64,000 bases of DNA from Avipropionibacterium sp050157065 (GTDB taxonomy: Bacteria; Actinomycetota; Actinomycetes; Propionibacteriales; Propionibacteriaceae). The stretch is from the NCBI GenBank assembly GCA_050157065.1, contig CP189573.1. One strand, 5' to 3'. Every line of letters starts with the position of its first letter. Position 1 is the first letter of the stretch. The notes beneath the pieces are model-generated. The model was not told the origin of the DNA. It saw nothing but the letters and a program-made list of their open reading frames with translations, and searched no databases. The translations under genes were made by a program, and so were the position numbers. This document shows, piece by piece, positions 1-7,970 of the stretch.

Positions 1-284
1 TCCGGCTGCTGGCGCTCGGGGTGCTGGCCGGGCTCACGTTGACCGGGATGCACGCCTTCGGCATCGGGATGTCGCTCGGCGACACGTTCCCCACCACCGC
101 CGGCGGCGCGAACGTAATCACGGTCGCGTGTGTCCTGTTGTGGTTGGTCGCACTCGAGGTGATCGCCTGGTCACGACCCGCTGCCGCACCGTTGCCGCCC
201 GCCTCCGTACCGTTGCCCGACGGCCCATGGCACGACCCGGCAGCGCGCCGGCAGGGCCCGACGTGGTCCGCATCCGTCAGCTGA
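1..284 (+). CDS. Membrane protein, C-terminal part (partial)
   Basis: The reading frame is open from base 3 and ends at TGA 282-284, so the start lies upstream of the window. The visible 93 residues hold two hydrophobic stretches, one at the very start (LLALGVLAGLTLTG) and one in the middle (VITVACVLLWLVALEVIAW), followed by an Ala/Pro-rich hydrophilic tail of about 35 residues. This is the end of a multi-pass membrane protein. I do not recognise the family. It converges on the next gene, and the two 3' ends overlap by 8 bases. Confidence 0.55.
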   Translation, partial: RLLALGVLAGLTLTGMHAFGIGMSLGDTFPTTAGGANVITVACVLLWLVALEVIAWSRPAAAPLPPASVPLPDGPWHDPAARRQGPTWSASVS

Positions 285-1350
285 TCAGGCCGATCCGGCG
301 CTTCAGCGCCAACACCCGGTCGGCCGCCTCGCGGAGCCGGGTCGGGCTGATCCGGCCGTCCTCGACGGCCCGCACCAGGGCTGCGTGGGCCGCCGACAGT
401 GAGGGCGGCAGCAGCAGCAGGTCGACCCCGGCGTTGAACGCGTCCACCACCAGCTCGTCGTCGGTCCGACCCTGCCTCGCTCCGGTCATCAGCAGGGAGT
501 CCGAGACCACGACGCCGCGGTAGCCCCACCGGTCACGCAACAGGTCGGTCAACAAGGCCCTCGAGAACGTGGCCGGCTCCACGGCCAGGGCCGGCACCCG
601 CAGGTGCCCGGTCATGATCATCGGGACGTCGGCGGCAACCGCGGCCCGGAACGGGACGGCCTCGACCTCCGCCCAGCGCTGTGGGGTCACGTCGATGACC
701 GGCAACGCCAGGTGGGAGTCGACCGTGGTGTCGCCGTGGCCCGGGAAGTGCTTGACACAGCAGGCGATCCCGGCCGCCTCGAACCCCTCGATCGCGGCGA
801 CGACACAGCCGGCGACCTGATCCGGGTCCGAGCCGTACGAGCGGGCACCGATCACCGGGTTCTGCGGGTTGGAGTCGACGTCGGCGATGGGCGCGAAGAC
901 GGTGTTGACCCCGACCTCGGCCAGCTCGGTCCCGGTCCGCGTGGCGTCGGCCCGGATCCGGCCGCGGTCGGCGGCGTACTCGCGCGCGGCCGGGGCGACG
1001 AAGAAGCCGTCGCGCATCCGCGCGACCCGACCACCCTCCTGATCGGTACCGACGAGCAGCGGGACCGCCGCAACGGCCTGCAGCCGTTGCACCAGCTCGG
1101 TCACCCGACGGGGCCCGTCACCGGCGGGTCGGCTCGGGAACCAGCACACCGCGCCGACCCCGAACTCGGCCACCTGGTCGGAGAGTTCGTCGACGTGGGC
1201 GGTGAAGTCGTCGGTCGCGATCGTCGCACCCGGATCGACGCCGAACGCACTCGGATGGCCGACCGCCGGGCACAACACCTGCCCGACCAGGGCATGGGTG
1301 TCGAGGTCGTCGGAGCCCGGGGCCTGCAGGTCGAGTGCGGTGTCGAGCAA
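277..1350 (-). CDS. nagZ: Beta-N-acetylhexosaminidase, GH3 (NagZ-like)
   Basis: A 357-residue glycoside hydrolase family 3 protein, expected to cleave terminal N-acetylglucosamine in peptidoglycan turnover. Visible motifs are TDQEGGR (about 102-108), KHFPGHGDT (200-208, carrying the His/Asp that NagZ enzymes use as acid/base) and VSDS (282-285, whose Asp is the expected nucleophile). No signal peptide is evident, which fits a cytoplasmic recycling enzyme. The only plausible start is a TTG three bases after the TGA of the upstream gene, so translation is probably coupled to it. Upstream on the same strand is an exported cell-wall-type protein, which fits a cell-wall role. Length is normal for the family. 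Confidence 0.88.
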   Translation of the reverse strand: MLDTALDLQAPGSDDLDTHALVGQVLCPAVGHPSAFGVDPGATIATDDFTAHVDELSDQVAEFGVGAVCWFPSRPAGDGPRRVTELVQRLQAVAAVPLLVGTDQEGGRVARMRDGFFVAPAAREYAADRGRIRADATRTGTELAEVGVNTVFAPIADVDSNPQNPVIGARSYGSDPDQVAGCVVAAIEGFEAAGIACCVKHFPGHGDTTVDSHLALPVIDVTPQRWAEVEAVPFRAAVAADVPMIMTGHLRVPALAVEPATFSRALLTDLLRDRWGYRGVVVSDSLLMTGARQGRTDDELVVDAFNAGVDLLLLPPSLSAAHAALVRAVEDGRISPTRLREAADRVLALKRRIGLIS

Positions 1351-1353
1351 GAC

Positions 1354-2397
1354 TCAGCCGTAGACGGTCACGTGGACGTGATCGCGGTGGTTGGCCGTGG
1401 CGCCGCCCCGGTCCTCCATCATCCGCCAACCCTCGCCCGACCGCTGCACGGTCCAGATCTGCTGGTCGAAGATCACCTGCGAGATGCCGAGCCGTCCCGC
1501 GTTGGCACGCAGGTAACGGGCGACCTCCCAGCCGGTGGCGTTGTTGCTGATCATGATGTCCAGCGCACGACCACTCGGGTGCTCGGGCATGGAGTCGGCC
1601 CGCACCCCGCCGTACGAGGTCAGCTGCGGCCAGCGGTGACACACGTCACGGTGCACCTTGATCGCGTTCGCGACCAGGCCCTGCTCCACCGACGACCCGC
1701 TCGGACAGGGGGCCGTGCTGCCCGACGACCCGGAGCCCTCGGACCCACTGCTCGACTCGCCGGACGAGGAGGAGCCGCCCGACGAGCTGCCACCCGATGA
1801 GCTGCCACCCGACGAGGACGAGCTCGAACTGGGCGTCCGGGTCGCCGGGTTGGACTCCGACAGGTACGAGGCGGTCACCCAACGCGCCACACCTTCGTGG
1901 ATGACCTCGGCGAACCCGTTGTCGGTGATCCCGGTGACGTCGATCCGGGTCCCCGTCGCCAGCAGGCCCTTCGAGGCCGCGCCCTCCCGGGGCGCCACCC
2001 GGAGCTTGAGGTCGGCGGTCGCCCACCGCTTGCCCTTGCTGACGAGCTGCCGCTCGAGGCTGCCGCCGGCCGAGATCGATCCGTGCTGCTGCGCCTGACG
2101 TTCCAGGAGGGCCTGCTGGTCCTCCGGCGTCGGGGTCGGGGTCGGCGGTGTGGTGCGCTCGGCACTCCGGTTGGCGCGCTCCTCACGGTGCTGGTTGGCA
2201 CCGGGCTGGCTGGCGCTCGCAGCGGGTACGGCCTGTGTCGCGGCCGGTCCGGTGGCCGAGCCGTCGTGCGGCATCGTGGCCACGGCGGCACCGGTCACCA
2301 GTGCCATCGCGACGAGCCCGGGTGCCAGCTTCCGGCCGTACGGCGACAGTCGCTCGGTCAGTGTCGTGCGACGTGCACGCCGCGCCTTGTACCCCAC
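1354..2397 (-). CDS. Secreted SH3-domain protein with M15-like C-terminal domain
   Basis: 347 residues. A basic N-terminus is followed by one hydrophobic segment (about 24-45: LAPGLVAMALVTGAAVATM), so the protein is probably exported or membrane-anchored. An Ala/Pro/Thr linker precedes a bacterial SH3 fold (about 110-170, KLRVAPREGAASKG), then a Ser/Gly-rich linker with repeated SSGG units (about 180-220). The last 110 residues match the ARB_07466-like domain related to M15 peptidases, with EHPSGRALDI and HRDHVHV as the presumed metal site. This domain is typical of actinobacterial resuscitation or peptidoglycan-acting proteins; the activity here is inferred. Start is GTG with GGGAGGGG just upstream. 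Confidence 0.82.
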   Translation of the reverse strand: MGYKARRARRTTLTERLSPYGRKLAPGLVAMALVTGAAVATMPHDGSATGPAATQAVPAASASQPGANQHREERANRSAERTTPPTPTPTPEDQQALLERQAQQHGSISAGGSLERQLVSKGKRWATADLKLRVAPREGAASKGLLATGTRIDVTGITDNGFAEVIHEGVARWVTASYLSESNPATRTPSSSSSSSGGSSSGGSSSGGSSSSGESSSGSEGSGSSGSTAPCPSGSSVEQGLVANAIKVHRDVCHRWPQLTSYGGVRADSMPEHPSGRALDIMISNNATGWEVARYLRANAGRLGISQVIFDQQIWTVQRSGEGWRMMEDRGGATANHRDHVHVTVYG

Positions 2398-2438
2398 TCA
2401 AACCCCTCCCCAGAGGCGGCCCCTCCCGAGACCTATTC

Positions 2439-2444
2439 GTTATA
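2439..2444 (-). promoter_or_regulatory. Putative -10 box of the SH3/M15-like gene
   Basis: On the minus strand the sequence reads TATAAC inside the AT-rich run TTTATAACGAATAG, 42 bases upstream of the GTG at 2397. This is the only AT-rich block in a GC-rich gap. No convincing -35 hexamer is visible at 16-18 bp. Confidence 0.45.
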
Positions 2445-2481
2445 AACCCGTCGACACTCTAGGTGGCGAACCGCCGGTTGG

Positions 2482-2525
2482 CCAGTCCTCGGCTCAGGGA
2501 AGGCCAGTTCCCGGCTCAGGGAAGG
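2482..2525. repeat. 22-bp tandem direct repeat, two copies
   Basis: Two adjacent 22-bp units (2482-2503 and 2504-2525) both start CCAGT and end CGGCTCAGGGAAGG. They are identical at 20 of 22 positions. They sit between the end of the lactone-oxidase gene and the promoter of the SH3/M15-like gene. Function is unknown. Confidence 0.6.
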
Positions 2526-2541
2526 GGTCGTCGGGCCCTGG

Positions 2542-3927
2542 TCAGGGCCGGTGGCCGAGGACCCGATCAAGGTGGTCGTTGGTGAACAACCGATCCGGGT
2601 CGTGGCGGTCCCGGAGGGCGAGGAAGTCGGCCATCCGCGGGTACTTCGGGGCCAGCTCGTCGGCCGTCAGGGCGTGGTGCTTGCCCCAGTGCGGCCGCCC
2701 GTCGTGGGCGTCGAACACCTCGGCGCAACCGGTGAAGTAGTCCTCGGCGTCCTGTCGGGCGTACTGGTGCACCGCGACGTACCCGGTCGGCCGGCCGTGG
2801 GCCGTGGAGAGCCAGGCGTCGTCGGCGGCCGCGGCCCGCACCTCGATCGGGAAGGTGACCTTCACCCCGTCACGGGCGAGCCTGACCCGCAGGTCGGTCA
2901 GCACCTGCGGCACGTCGGCCACGGCGAAGGCGTACTCCATCTCCTGGAACTTGACCCGGCGGGTGCTGGTCAACACCAGGTCGGACCGGTCGGTCCGGTC
3001 ACGCAGCGTCCACGCCGCGGTGGCGATCCGGTTGAGCACGGGTACGGCATCGGGCGCGAACCGGCCGACCTCACACATCACTGCCAGCGCAGCGTTGTCG
3101 AGCACCTCGGCGCGCAGCAGGTCGCCGATCCGGCTGGTCCGCGGCGACCGGACCTCGACGTCCCGGTCGACCCGGTCCCGGCTGCTGGTGATCACCTCGT
3201 CGGTGGCGGGGAACCAGAAGAATTCGAAGTGGTCGGCACCGGCGAGCCGGGCCTCCCAGTCGCCGAGCACGTCGTCGAGTGCCTCACGACGCTCCACCAC
3301 GTGCAGGTCGAACGCGGGAACGCACTGCAGGGTCACCTCGGTCACCACGCCCAGTGCGCCGAGGCCGATCCGACAGGCGTTGAGCAGGTCGGGGTCGTCC
3401 TCGGTGATGGTGAGTTCCTCGCCGCGCCCGTCGATCATGGTCAACCCGACGACCTGGGAGGCCAGCCCGGCGAGCTGCAGCCCGGTACCGTGGGTGCCGG
3501 TCGCGATGGCGCCGGCGATCGACTGCCGGTCGATGTCACCGAGGTTCGGCATCGCCAGGCCGAGCGGTTCGAGGATCGGCGGCAGCTGCCACAACCGGGT
3601 GCCCGACCGTACGGTGACCTGTCGCCGCCCGGCGTCGTGGGCGACCATGCCGGTCCAGCCGCGCAGCTGCAGCAGGATGTCGTCGGCGGCGGCGATGTCG
3701 TTGAGGCTGTGCCGTTCACCGACCGGCTTGATCCGGCGCCCGGTCCGTACGGCGTCGCCGACCGCATGGCGCAACGCGACCCCGGTGGCCGGCTCCAACA
3801 CCGTCCGTGGGCGCCAGCTGTGGTTCCCGGGCCAGTTGTGCCAGAGCCGCCCCTGTCCGGCCGGTTCGGCGGACCTGCCGAGACTGGAGTCGCCGACCCT
3901 TCGCTCGGGCGTGGAGCGATCGCTCAC
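2542..3927 (-). CDS. FAD-linked oxidase, L-gulonolactone / arabinono-lactone oxidase type
   Basis: 461 residues. The N-terminal half is a PCMH-type FAD-binding domain: a conserved VLEPATGVAL opening, KPVGERHSLNDIA, then TGTHGTG, and GALGVVTEVTL at the end of the domain. The C-terminal half is an ALO domain ending in HWGKHH and YPRMADFLALRDRHDPDRLFTN, typical of D-arabinono- and L-gulono-1,4-lactone oxidases. The HWGK motif is diagnostic of aldonolactone or alditol oxidases, though the substrate cannot be told. The open frame continues upstream to 4674 but is a shadow there; GTG at 3925-3927 is chosen because it overlaps the TGA of the upstream gene as GTGA, implying coupled translation. Probably cytoplasmic. 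Confidence 0.87.
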   Translation of the reverse strand: MSDRSTPERRVGDSSLGRSAEPAGQGRLWHNWPGNHSWRPRTVLEPATGVALRHAVGDAVRTGRRIKPVGERHSLNDIAAADDILLQLRGWTGMVAHDAGRRQVTVRSGTRLWQLPPILEPLGLAMPNLGDIDRQSIAGAIATGTHGTGLQLAGLASQVVGLTMIDGRGEELTITEDDPDLLNACRIGLGALGVVTEVTLQCVPAFDLHVVERREALDDVLGDWEARLAGADHFEFFWFPATDEVITSSRDRVDRDVEVRSPRTSRIGDLLRAEVLDNAALAVMCEVGRFAPDAVPVLNRIATAAWTLRDRTDRSDLVLTSTRRVKFQEMEYAFAVADVPQVLTDLRVRLARDGVKVTFPIEVRAAAADDAWLSTAHGRPTGYVAVHQYARQDAEDYFTGCAEVFDAHDGRPHWGKHHALTADELAPKYPRMADFLALRDRHDPDRLFTNDHLDRVLGHRP

Positions 3928-5165
3928 CAGAATGCCTTTCCTTCGCCACGGTAGGTGGGCACCTGGGCCACCAACTCCTCGCCCCGGACCACCGCCAACT
4001 GGGTGACCCGGTCGGACAGCTCGCCGGACTTGGCGTGCCGGAACCACACCCGGTCCCCCACGCCGACCATCGTGTCGGCTGCGGACCGCAGACGCAACGG
4101 GGTCTGGGTCTCGCCGGGCCCCTCGCCCGGCACGAACCGGAGGCCGGTGGGATGGACCGGCTGCGGCGCCCGGTCGGACCGGGGCGGCCCGGAGGCGACC
4201 CAGCCGCCACCGTGGCAGACGATGACGTCGGCCGCGTGCTGCCGGGTGACGTCGAGCGCGAACCCGACCGCCGGTGCCGGGGTGATGTCGTCGTAGCGGT
4301 CGAACAGGTGGGGACCGAAGAGCCCGGAGCCGAGGCCGACCTCGGTGATGCTCGGGTCGCCGACCGTGGTGGTCAGGCTGCCGGTGCCGCCACCGTTGAC
4401 GAACTCGAGTTCGACCACCCGGCCCACCGCAGCCACCATCTCCGCCCGGCGGGACCGCAGGTCGCGCCGTGAGCGTTGTTTCAGCTGCCGCAGCACCGAC
4501 TCGACGACGACGTCGCCGAACGTCCCGTTGCCGCGGTCCGGGACGCCGGCGAGTTGGGCCTCGTACGCCAGCACCCCGACGAGCCGGAAGCCGGGCCGCG
4601 AGCTGACGGCACGGGCCAGCGACTCGGCGTCGGCGGCGGTCGCCACGGCGGACCGGTGGGCACCGAACCGCCATCGACCGATCGTCAGGCCGACGTCGAG
4701 GTCGAGGCAGATCCGTACGTCAGCCCGGCGTCCCGGGGTCGTCACCGCATCGATCAGGTCGAGGTGTTCGGGGCCGTCGACCGAGATCGCGATCCTGCTC
4801 GCCAACTCCTCGTCGGCGACGAGTTCGGCGATGGCCCGTCGGTCGACGGTGGGGTAGCCGACCAGGACGTCGGAGCTGGTGCCGGTCCGGACCAGCCAGA
4901 TCGCCTCGGCCAGGCTGCTGGCCATCACACCGTGCCACCCGTCCAGCCGATCGATCGCCTTGATCAACTCGCGACAGCGCACCGACTTGGTGACCAGTCG
5001 CAACCTCGTTCCCGCGGCCAGGGTGGTGAGCAGGCCGGCGTTGTGACCCAGTGCGGCGAGGTCGAGGGCAGCCAGCGGGGCCGGCAGGCCGGCGGTGACC
5101 CGACCGAGCCGGGGCCACTGACGCGCCGCCGGCTCGGCGTCGGTGCCGGGCAGCAGGGTGATCAT
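3924..5165 (-). CDS. D-threonine aldolase / D-serine dehydratase-like PLP enzyme
   Basis: 413 residues with the alanine-racemase-like N-terminal barrel and the D-serine dehydratase-like C-terminal domain. LRLVTKSVRC (about 55-64) carries the expected PLP Schiff-base lysine, and EFVNGGGTGSL (about 255) fits the phosphate-binding glycine motif. CHGGGWVASG and VWFRHAKSGE near the C-terminus match the domain that holds the metal in D-Thr aldolases. Reported activities in the family are D-threonine aldolase, D-serine ammonia-lyase and amino-acid deaminase; which one applies here is open. It overlaps the downstream lactone oxidase by 4 bases, so the two form one transcript. The pairing of these two enzymes recurs in actinobacteria as far as I recall. 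Confidence 0.83.
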   Translation of the reverse strand: MITLLPGTDAEPAARQWPRLGRVTAGLPAPLAALDLAALGHNAGLLTTLAAGTRLRLVTKSVRCRELIKAIDRLDGWHGVMASSLAEAIWLVRTGTSSDVLVGYPTVDRRAIAELVADEELASRIAISVDGPEHLDLIDAVTTPGRRADVRICLDLDVGLTIGRWRFGAHRSAVATAADAESLARAVSSRPGFRLVGVLAYEAQLAGVPDRGNGTFGDVVVESVLRQLKQRSRRDLRSRRAEMVAAVGRVVELEFVNGGGTGSLTTTVGDPSITEVGLGSGLFGPHLFDRYDDITPAPAVGFALDVTRQHAADVIVCHGGGWVASGPPRSDRAPQPVHPTGLRFVPGEGPGETQTPLRLRSAADTMVGVGDRVWFRHAKSGELSDRVTQLAVVRGEELVAQVPTYRGEGKAFW

Positions 5166-5204
5166 GGGCGACGACCCCGGGTGATCACGGGTTCCTCCGG
5201 TTGA

Positions 5205-5834
5205 TCATGACGAGACCGCCGCCTGGCCGCCGATGCCGGCCGAGCTCGTCAGCAGGGCGTCGATCGCGGCCGAGGCGAAGGCGGAGGCGCGCCGCAGCGC
5301 GCCCTCGTCACGTTCCCGGACGTAGCCGATGGTCATCCCGTCGGTGATCGTGAGCGCCAGGTTCACCAGTTCGGCCACCAGGGCGTCGTCGTCGATGCCG
5401 TACTGCGCCATGCCCCGGATGACGAGCTCGGTGATCAACTCACGGGTGTGGCGTCGATACTCCCCCGGTAGGGACCGGAGTTCGGGGTGGCGCGAGGCGT
5501 AGAGCGTGAGCTCGTACAGCGCCAACTGCAGATCGGTGTGCCTCACCAACAGGTCGATGTAGAGGTCGAAGGTCTGGCGCGCATAGTCCCGGAAGTCGTC
5601 GGCGGCGATGGTGAACTGCTCGAACGCGTCACGTTCGGATTCGGCCACCGACTCGAAACAGGCCGCGAACAGCGCGTCGCGGGAGGCGAAGGCGTAGTGG
5701 AAGCTGCCCAGCGACATCCCCGCCTCGGCGACGATGCCTCGTGTGGTCGCCGCGGCAGTCCCGCGCTCTCCGATGACCGTGATGGCTGCCTCGATGAGCG
5801 CAGCGCGACGGTCCTCGACCTTCAACCTGGGCAA
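5205..5834 (-). CDS. TetR/AcrR family transcriptional regulator
   Basis: 209 residues. The N-terminal HTH is clear: RRAALIEAAITVIGERG, TTRGIVAEAGMS, SLGSFHYAFASRDALF. The rest is an all-helical ligand domain. The open frame runs to 5888, but the TTG at 5832-5834 has TGGAGG 8 bases upstream and puts the HTH at the usual distance from the start, so I prefer it. A 20-bp near-perfect inverted repeat lies about 150 bp upstream and may be its own operator. The genes on either side (D-amino-acid lyase/lactone oxidase pair downstream) are possible targets. Confidence 0.85.
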   Translation of the reverse strand: MPRLKVEDRRAALIEAAITVIGERGTAAATTRGIVAEAGMSLGSFHYAFASRDALFAACFESVAESERDAFEQFTIAADDFRDYARQTFDLYIDLLVRHTDLQLALYELTLYASRHPELRSLPGEYRRHTRELITELVIRGMAQYGIDDDALVAELVNLALTITDGMTIGYVRERDEGALRRASAFASAAIDALLTSSAGIGGQAAVSS

Positions 5835-5981
5835 GGGAAATCCTCCATCAGCGTGGTGGTCGTCGATTCCGCGTGCCCGACGGTACACGGCTCCGTCCTC
5901 CCTCCTCCGCAGGATGGAGCCGTACCCGTCGTGACGCGGAAGTTCCCCCGAACTACGTCCGCCGCACTGTCGAGAAAACTA

Positions 5982-6001
5982 ACTGGGTCAACTGACCAAG
6001 T
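5982..6001. promoter_or_regulatory. 20-bp inverted repeat, probable TetR operator
   Basis: ACTGGGTCAACTGACCAAGT: 9-bp arms around a 2-bp centre with one mismatched pair. On the minus strand the same DNA contains TTGACC, which could be the -35 of the TetR gene promoter, so binding would block transcription. The site is the only dyad of this quality in the 190-bp gap. Confidence 0.55.
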
Positions 6002-6026
6002 CAAGGGTTCATAACCACTTTGAGAT

Positions 6027-6671
6027 TCAGGACGAGATTCTGCGGCCACCAGCGGGCTGGGCGCGTCGATATGTCGACACCGTGGTGTCGTTGGACCACC
6101 AGAAACGCCATGGTCGGTCCGCCGCACGGCTCACCCCGACGCGTGGGCCGGTGGACACCGGCACGTCGACAGCCGGCGCGACCTGAGCTTGTCCATCCGC
6201 CCCCTGAGCTTGTCGAAGGGACACGAACCCCATGCCGTCGTGCGCCCGGTCGACACCGAGGGCGCGGGTCAGGCAGCCGGGGCCCCGGGCAAGTCGATCA
6301 TGGTCGACGCCTGGCCGGCGGTCGCGGGCGACCGGTTCGCCGGCCACCACCCGGCCGGCCCGCAACAGCACCGCCGACGCCGTCCCCTCGGGTCCACAGA
6401 CGAGGTTCATCGCGTGGTGGATGCCGTGGGAGAGGTAGACGTACAGGTGTTGTGGCGGGCCGAACATGACCTGGGTCCGAGGCGTCGGTCCCCGCCACGC
6501 ATGGGATGCCGGGTCGTCGACCCCCTCGTACGCCTCGACCTCGGTGAGCATGATCGACACCGGCCCGTGGCTGATCACCGCACCCACGAGTGCGGGAGCA
6601 ACGTCCAGGGCGCGGGCCCACCAGTCGGGCGTGCTCGCGGTCACCAGGCTGACAGGAAGGACCATGATCAC
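6027..6671 (-). CDS. 3-methyladenine DNA glycosylase, AAG/MPG family
   Basis: 214 residues. Base-excision enzyme that removes alkylated purines. The family signature is clear: LTEVEAYEG (about 43-51, Glu as general base), DPASHAWRGPTPRTQVMFGP (about 53-72), LYVYLSHGIHHAMNLV (about 76-91) and the C-terminal GPRVGVSRAADRPWRFW. Between GFVSLRQ and APAVDVPV the protein has an unusual Gln/Ala stretch (LRQAQGADGQAQ) encoded by two copies of a short repeated DNA element (see repeat at 6183-6220). The frame stays open, so the enzyme may tolerate it. Start GTG 6669-6671 has no strong ribosome site; the ATG at 6663-6665 is an alternative. Confidence 0.85.
   Translation of the reverse strand: MIMVLPVSLVTASTPDWWARALDVAPALVGAVISHGPVSIMLTEVEAYEGVDDPASHAWRGPTPRTQVMFGPPQHLYVYLSHGIHHAMNLVCGPEGTASAVLLRAGRVVAGEPVARDRRPGVDHDRLARGPGCLTRALGVDRAHDGMGFVSLRQAQGADGQAQVAPAVDVPVSTGPRVGVSRAADRPWRFWWSNDTTVSTYRRAQPAGGRRISS
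6183..6220. repeat. Short dispersed repeat (CCCTGAGCTTGTCGAAGGG) inside the AAG gene
   Basis: CTGAGCTTGTC occurs at 6183-6193 and again within CCCTGAGCTTGTCGAAGGG at 6202-6220. The longer form is bounded by CCCT/AGGG, so it has dyad character like a REP element. A related TTCGACAAG occurs in the intergenic region at about 7929. From memory this 19-mer recurs in many high-GC actinobacterial genomes; I cannot count copies here. Confidence 0.6.
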
Positions 6672-6687
6672 CGCGGGTCCATCATGA

Positions 6688-7770
6688 TCAGGAGTCCGCC
6701 ACGTCGACCCAGCCGGCCTGCTCGGTGGCAGCCAGGAACGCGTCGGTCAGGCGGGCGGCCCGGACCCCGTCGGCGAAGGTCGGCAACCCGTCCGGGGTCT
6801 CACCGGCCACCGCCGCGTAGGTGTCGGCGATGAACGCGTTGAAGGCGTCCTGGTAGCCCTGGGGGTGCCCCGCCGGGATGATCGACAGCCTGCTGGCGTC
6901 CGGGCCGAGCTGGTCCGGGTCTCGGGGCAGCAGCACCGAGCCGGCCGCGCGGCCCAGCCAGATGGTCTCGGGCTGCTCCTGGTCGAACCGGATCGACTCC
7001 ACCGAGCCGGCGATCTCGATGACCAGGCCGTTCTTGCGACCGGGTGCGACCTGCGACACCAGCAGGGTGCCGATGGCACCGCCGGTGGTGGTGACCAGGA
7101 GCGCCCCGGCGTCCTCGTTGTCGACGGTGTGGCCGCCGCGCTGGGCGTACACGGTGGACTTCGCGGCACAGACCCGGGCGATCCGATCGCCGGTGACGAA
7201 CTCGACCAGGTCGCACAGGTGGGAGCCGATGTCGGCGAAGGCGCGCGACGGACCGCCGGCGTCTCCGCTGGTGCGCCAGTTGTGGTTGGCGGAGTCGAGC
7301 ATCCAGTCCTGCAGGTACACCGCATTGAGGTGCAGCAGCGAGCCGATCTCGCCGGCACTGACCCGAGCCCGGGCCTCCCGCACCAGCGGATGGAACCGGT
7401 AGACGAAGGGGACGCCGGTCACCTTGTCGCCGGCCGCGGCCAACAGGCCGGCCGCCTCGTCGCCGGTGAGGCCGAGTGGCTTCTCACAGATGACGTGCTT
7501 CCCGGCGGCCAGCACGGCCCGGGCCTGTTCGGCGTGCAGCGCATTGGGCGTGCACACGTGCACCAGGTCAAGCTCGGGATCAGCGACCAACTCGTCCACC
7601 GAGTCGTACCCGCGACCGAGCCGCAGCTCGCGGGCTGCGGCCGCACCCTTCTCCGGGGACGAACCCACCACCCCGGCGATCCGGGCGCCGGCGAGCCGGG
7701 CGCCACGACTGTGCACCTGGGTCATGAATCCGGTACCGAGGAATCCGACGGTCAGCGGAGCAGCATCCAT
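6688..7770 (-). CDS. Gfo/Idh/MocA family oxidoreductase
   Basis: 360 residues from the ATG at 7768-7770; the frame stays open upstream, but that part is not conserved-looking. The N-terminal Rossmann fold starts VGFLGTGFM. HVCTPNALHAEQ and CEKPLG (the EKP motif with the catalytic Lys) follow at about 75-100, and the C-terminal alpha/beta domain contains NHNWRTSGDAGGPSRAFADIGSHLCDL with the typical GGG.x.D.GsH pattern. The family oxidises sugars, inositols or glycosides with NAD(P). It is transcribed away from the FAD oxidoreductase and GntR gene, with 200 bp between, suggesting a divergent catabolic unit. The sugar substrate is not predictable. Confidence 0.88.
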   Translation of the reverse strand: MDAAPLTVGFLGTGFMTQVHSRGARLAGARIAGVVGSSPEKGAAAARELRLGRGYDSVDELVADPELDLVHVCTPNALHAEQARAVLAAGKHVICEKPLGLTGDEAAGLLAAAGDKVTGVPFVYRFHPLVREARARVSAGEIGSLLHLNAVYLQDWMLDSANHNWRTSGDAGGPSRAFADIGSHLCDLVEFVTGDRIARVCAAKSTVYAQRGGHTVDNEDAGALLVTTTGGAIGTLLVSQVAPGRKNGLVIEIAGSVESIRFDQEQPETIWLGRAAGSVLLPRDPDQLGPDASRLSIIPAGHPQGYQDAFNAFIADTYAAVAGETPDGLPTFADGVRAARLTDAFLAATEQAGWVDVADS

Positions 7771-7953
7771 GTTCGCATTCTGCCGCTCGCCACCTGCCGA
7801 CCGGGACCGGCCTCGCCCAGGACGCCCGCGCATTCCACCGTGCAGCCGCTTCGTATTCGATCCGGCCGGGTCGCTGACAGTGCGCCGAGCCGGGTGCCTC
7901 GTCCTGTCAGGGGAGAGATTTCTGACCTTCGACAAGTCAACTCGGGGCCGATG

Positions 7954-7962
7954 GTATACGAT
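7954..7962 (+). promoter_or_regulatory. Candidate -10 box overlapped by a GntR-type half-site pair
   Basis: GTATAC (7954-7959) is a perfect 6-bp palindrome fitting the core GT-N-AC pattern of FCD-type GntR operators, and TACGAT (7957-7962) fits a TANNNT -10 box that ends 8 bases before the ATG at 7971. A repressor bound here would cover the -10. The GntR gene at 9366 is the obvious candidate. Confidence 0.4.
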
Positions 7963-7970
7963 CCTGCCTC

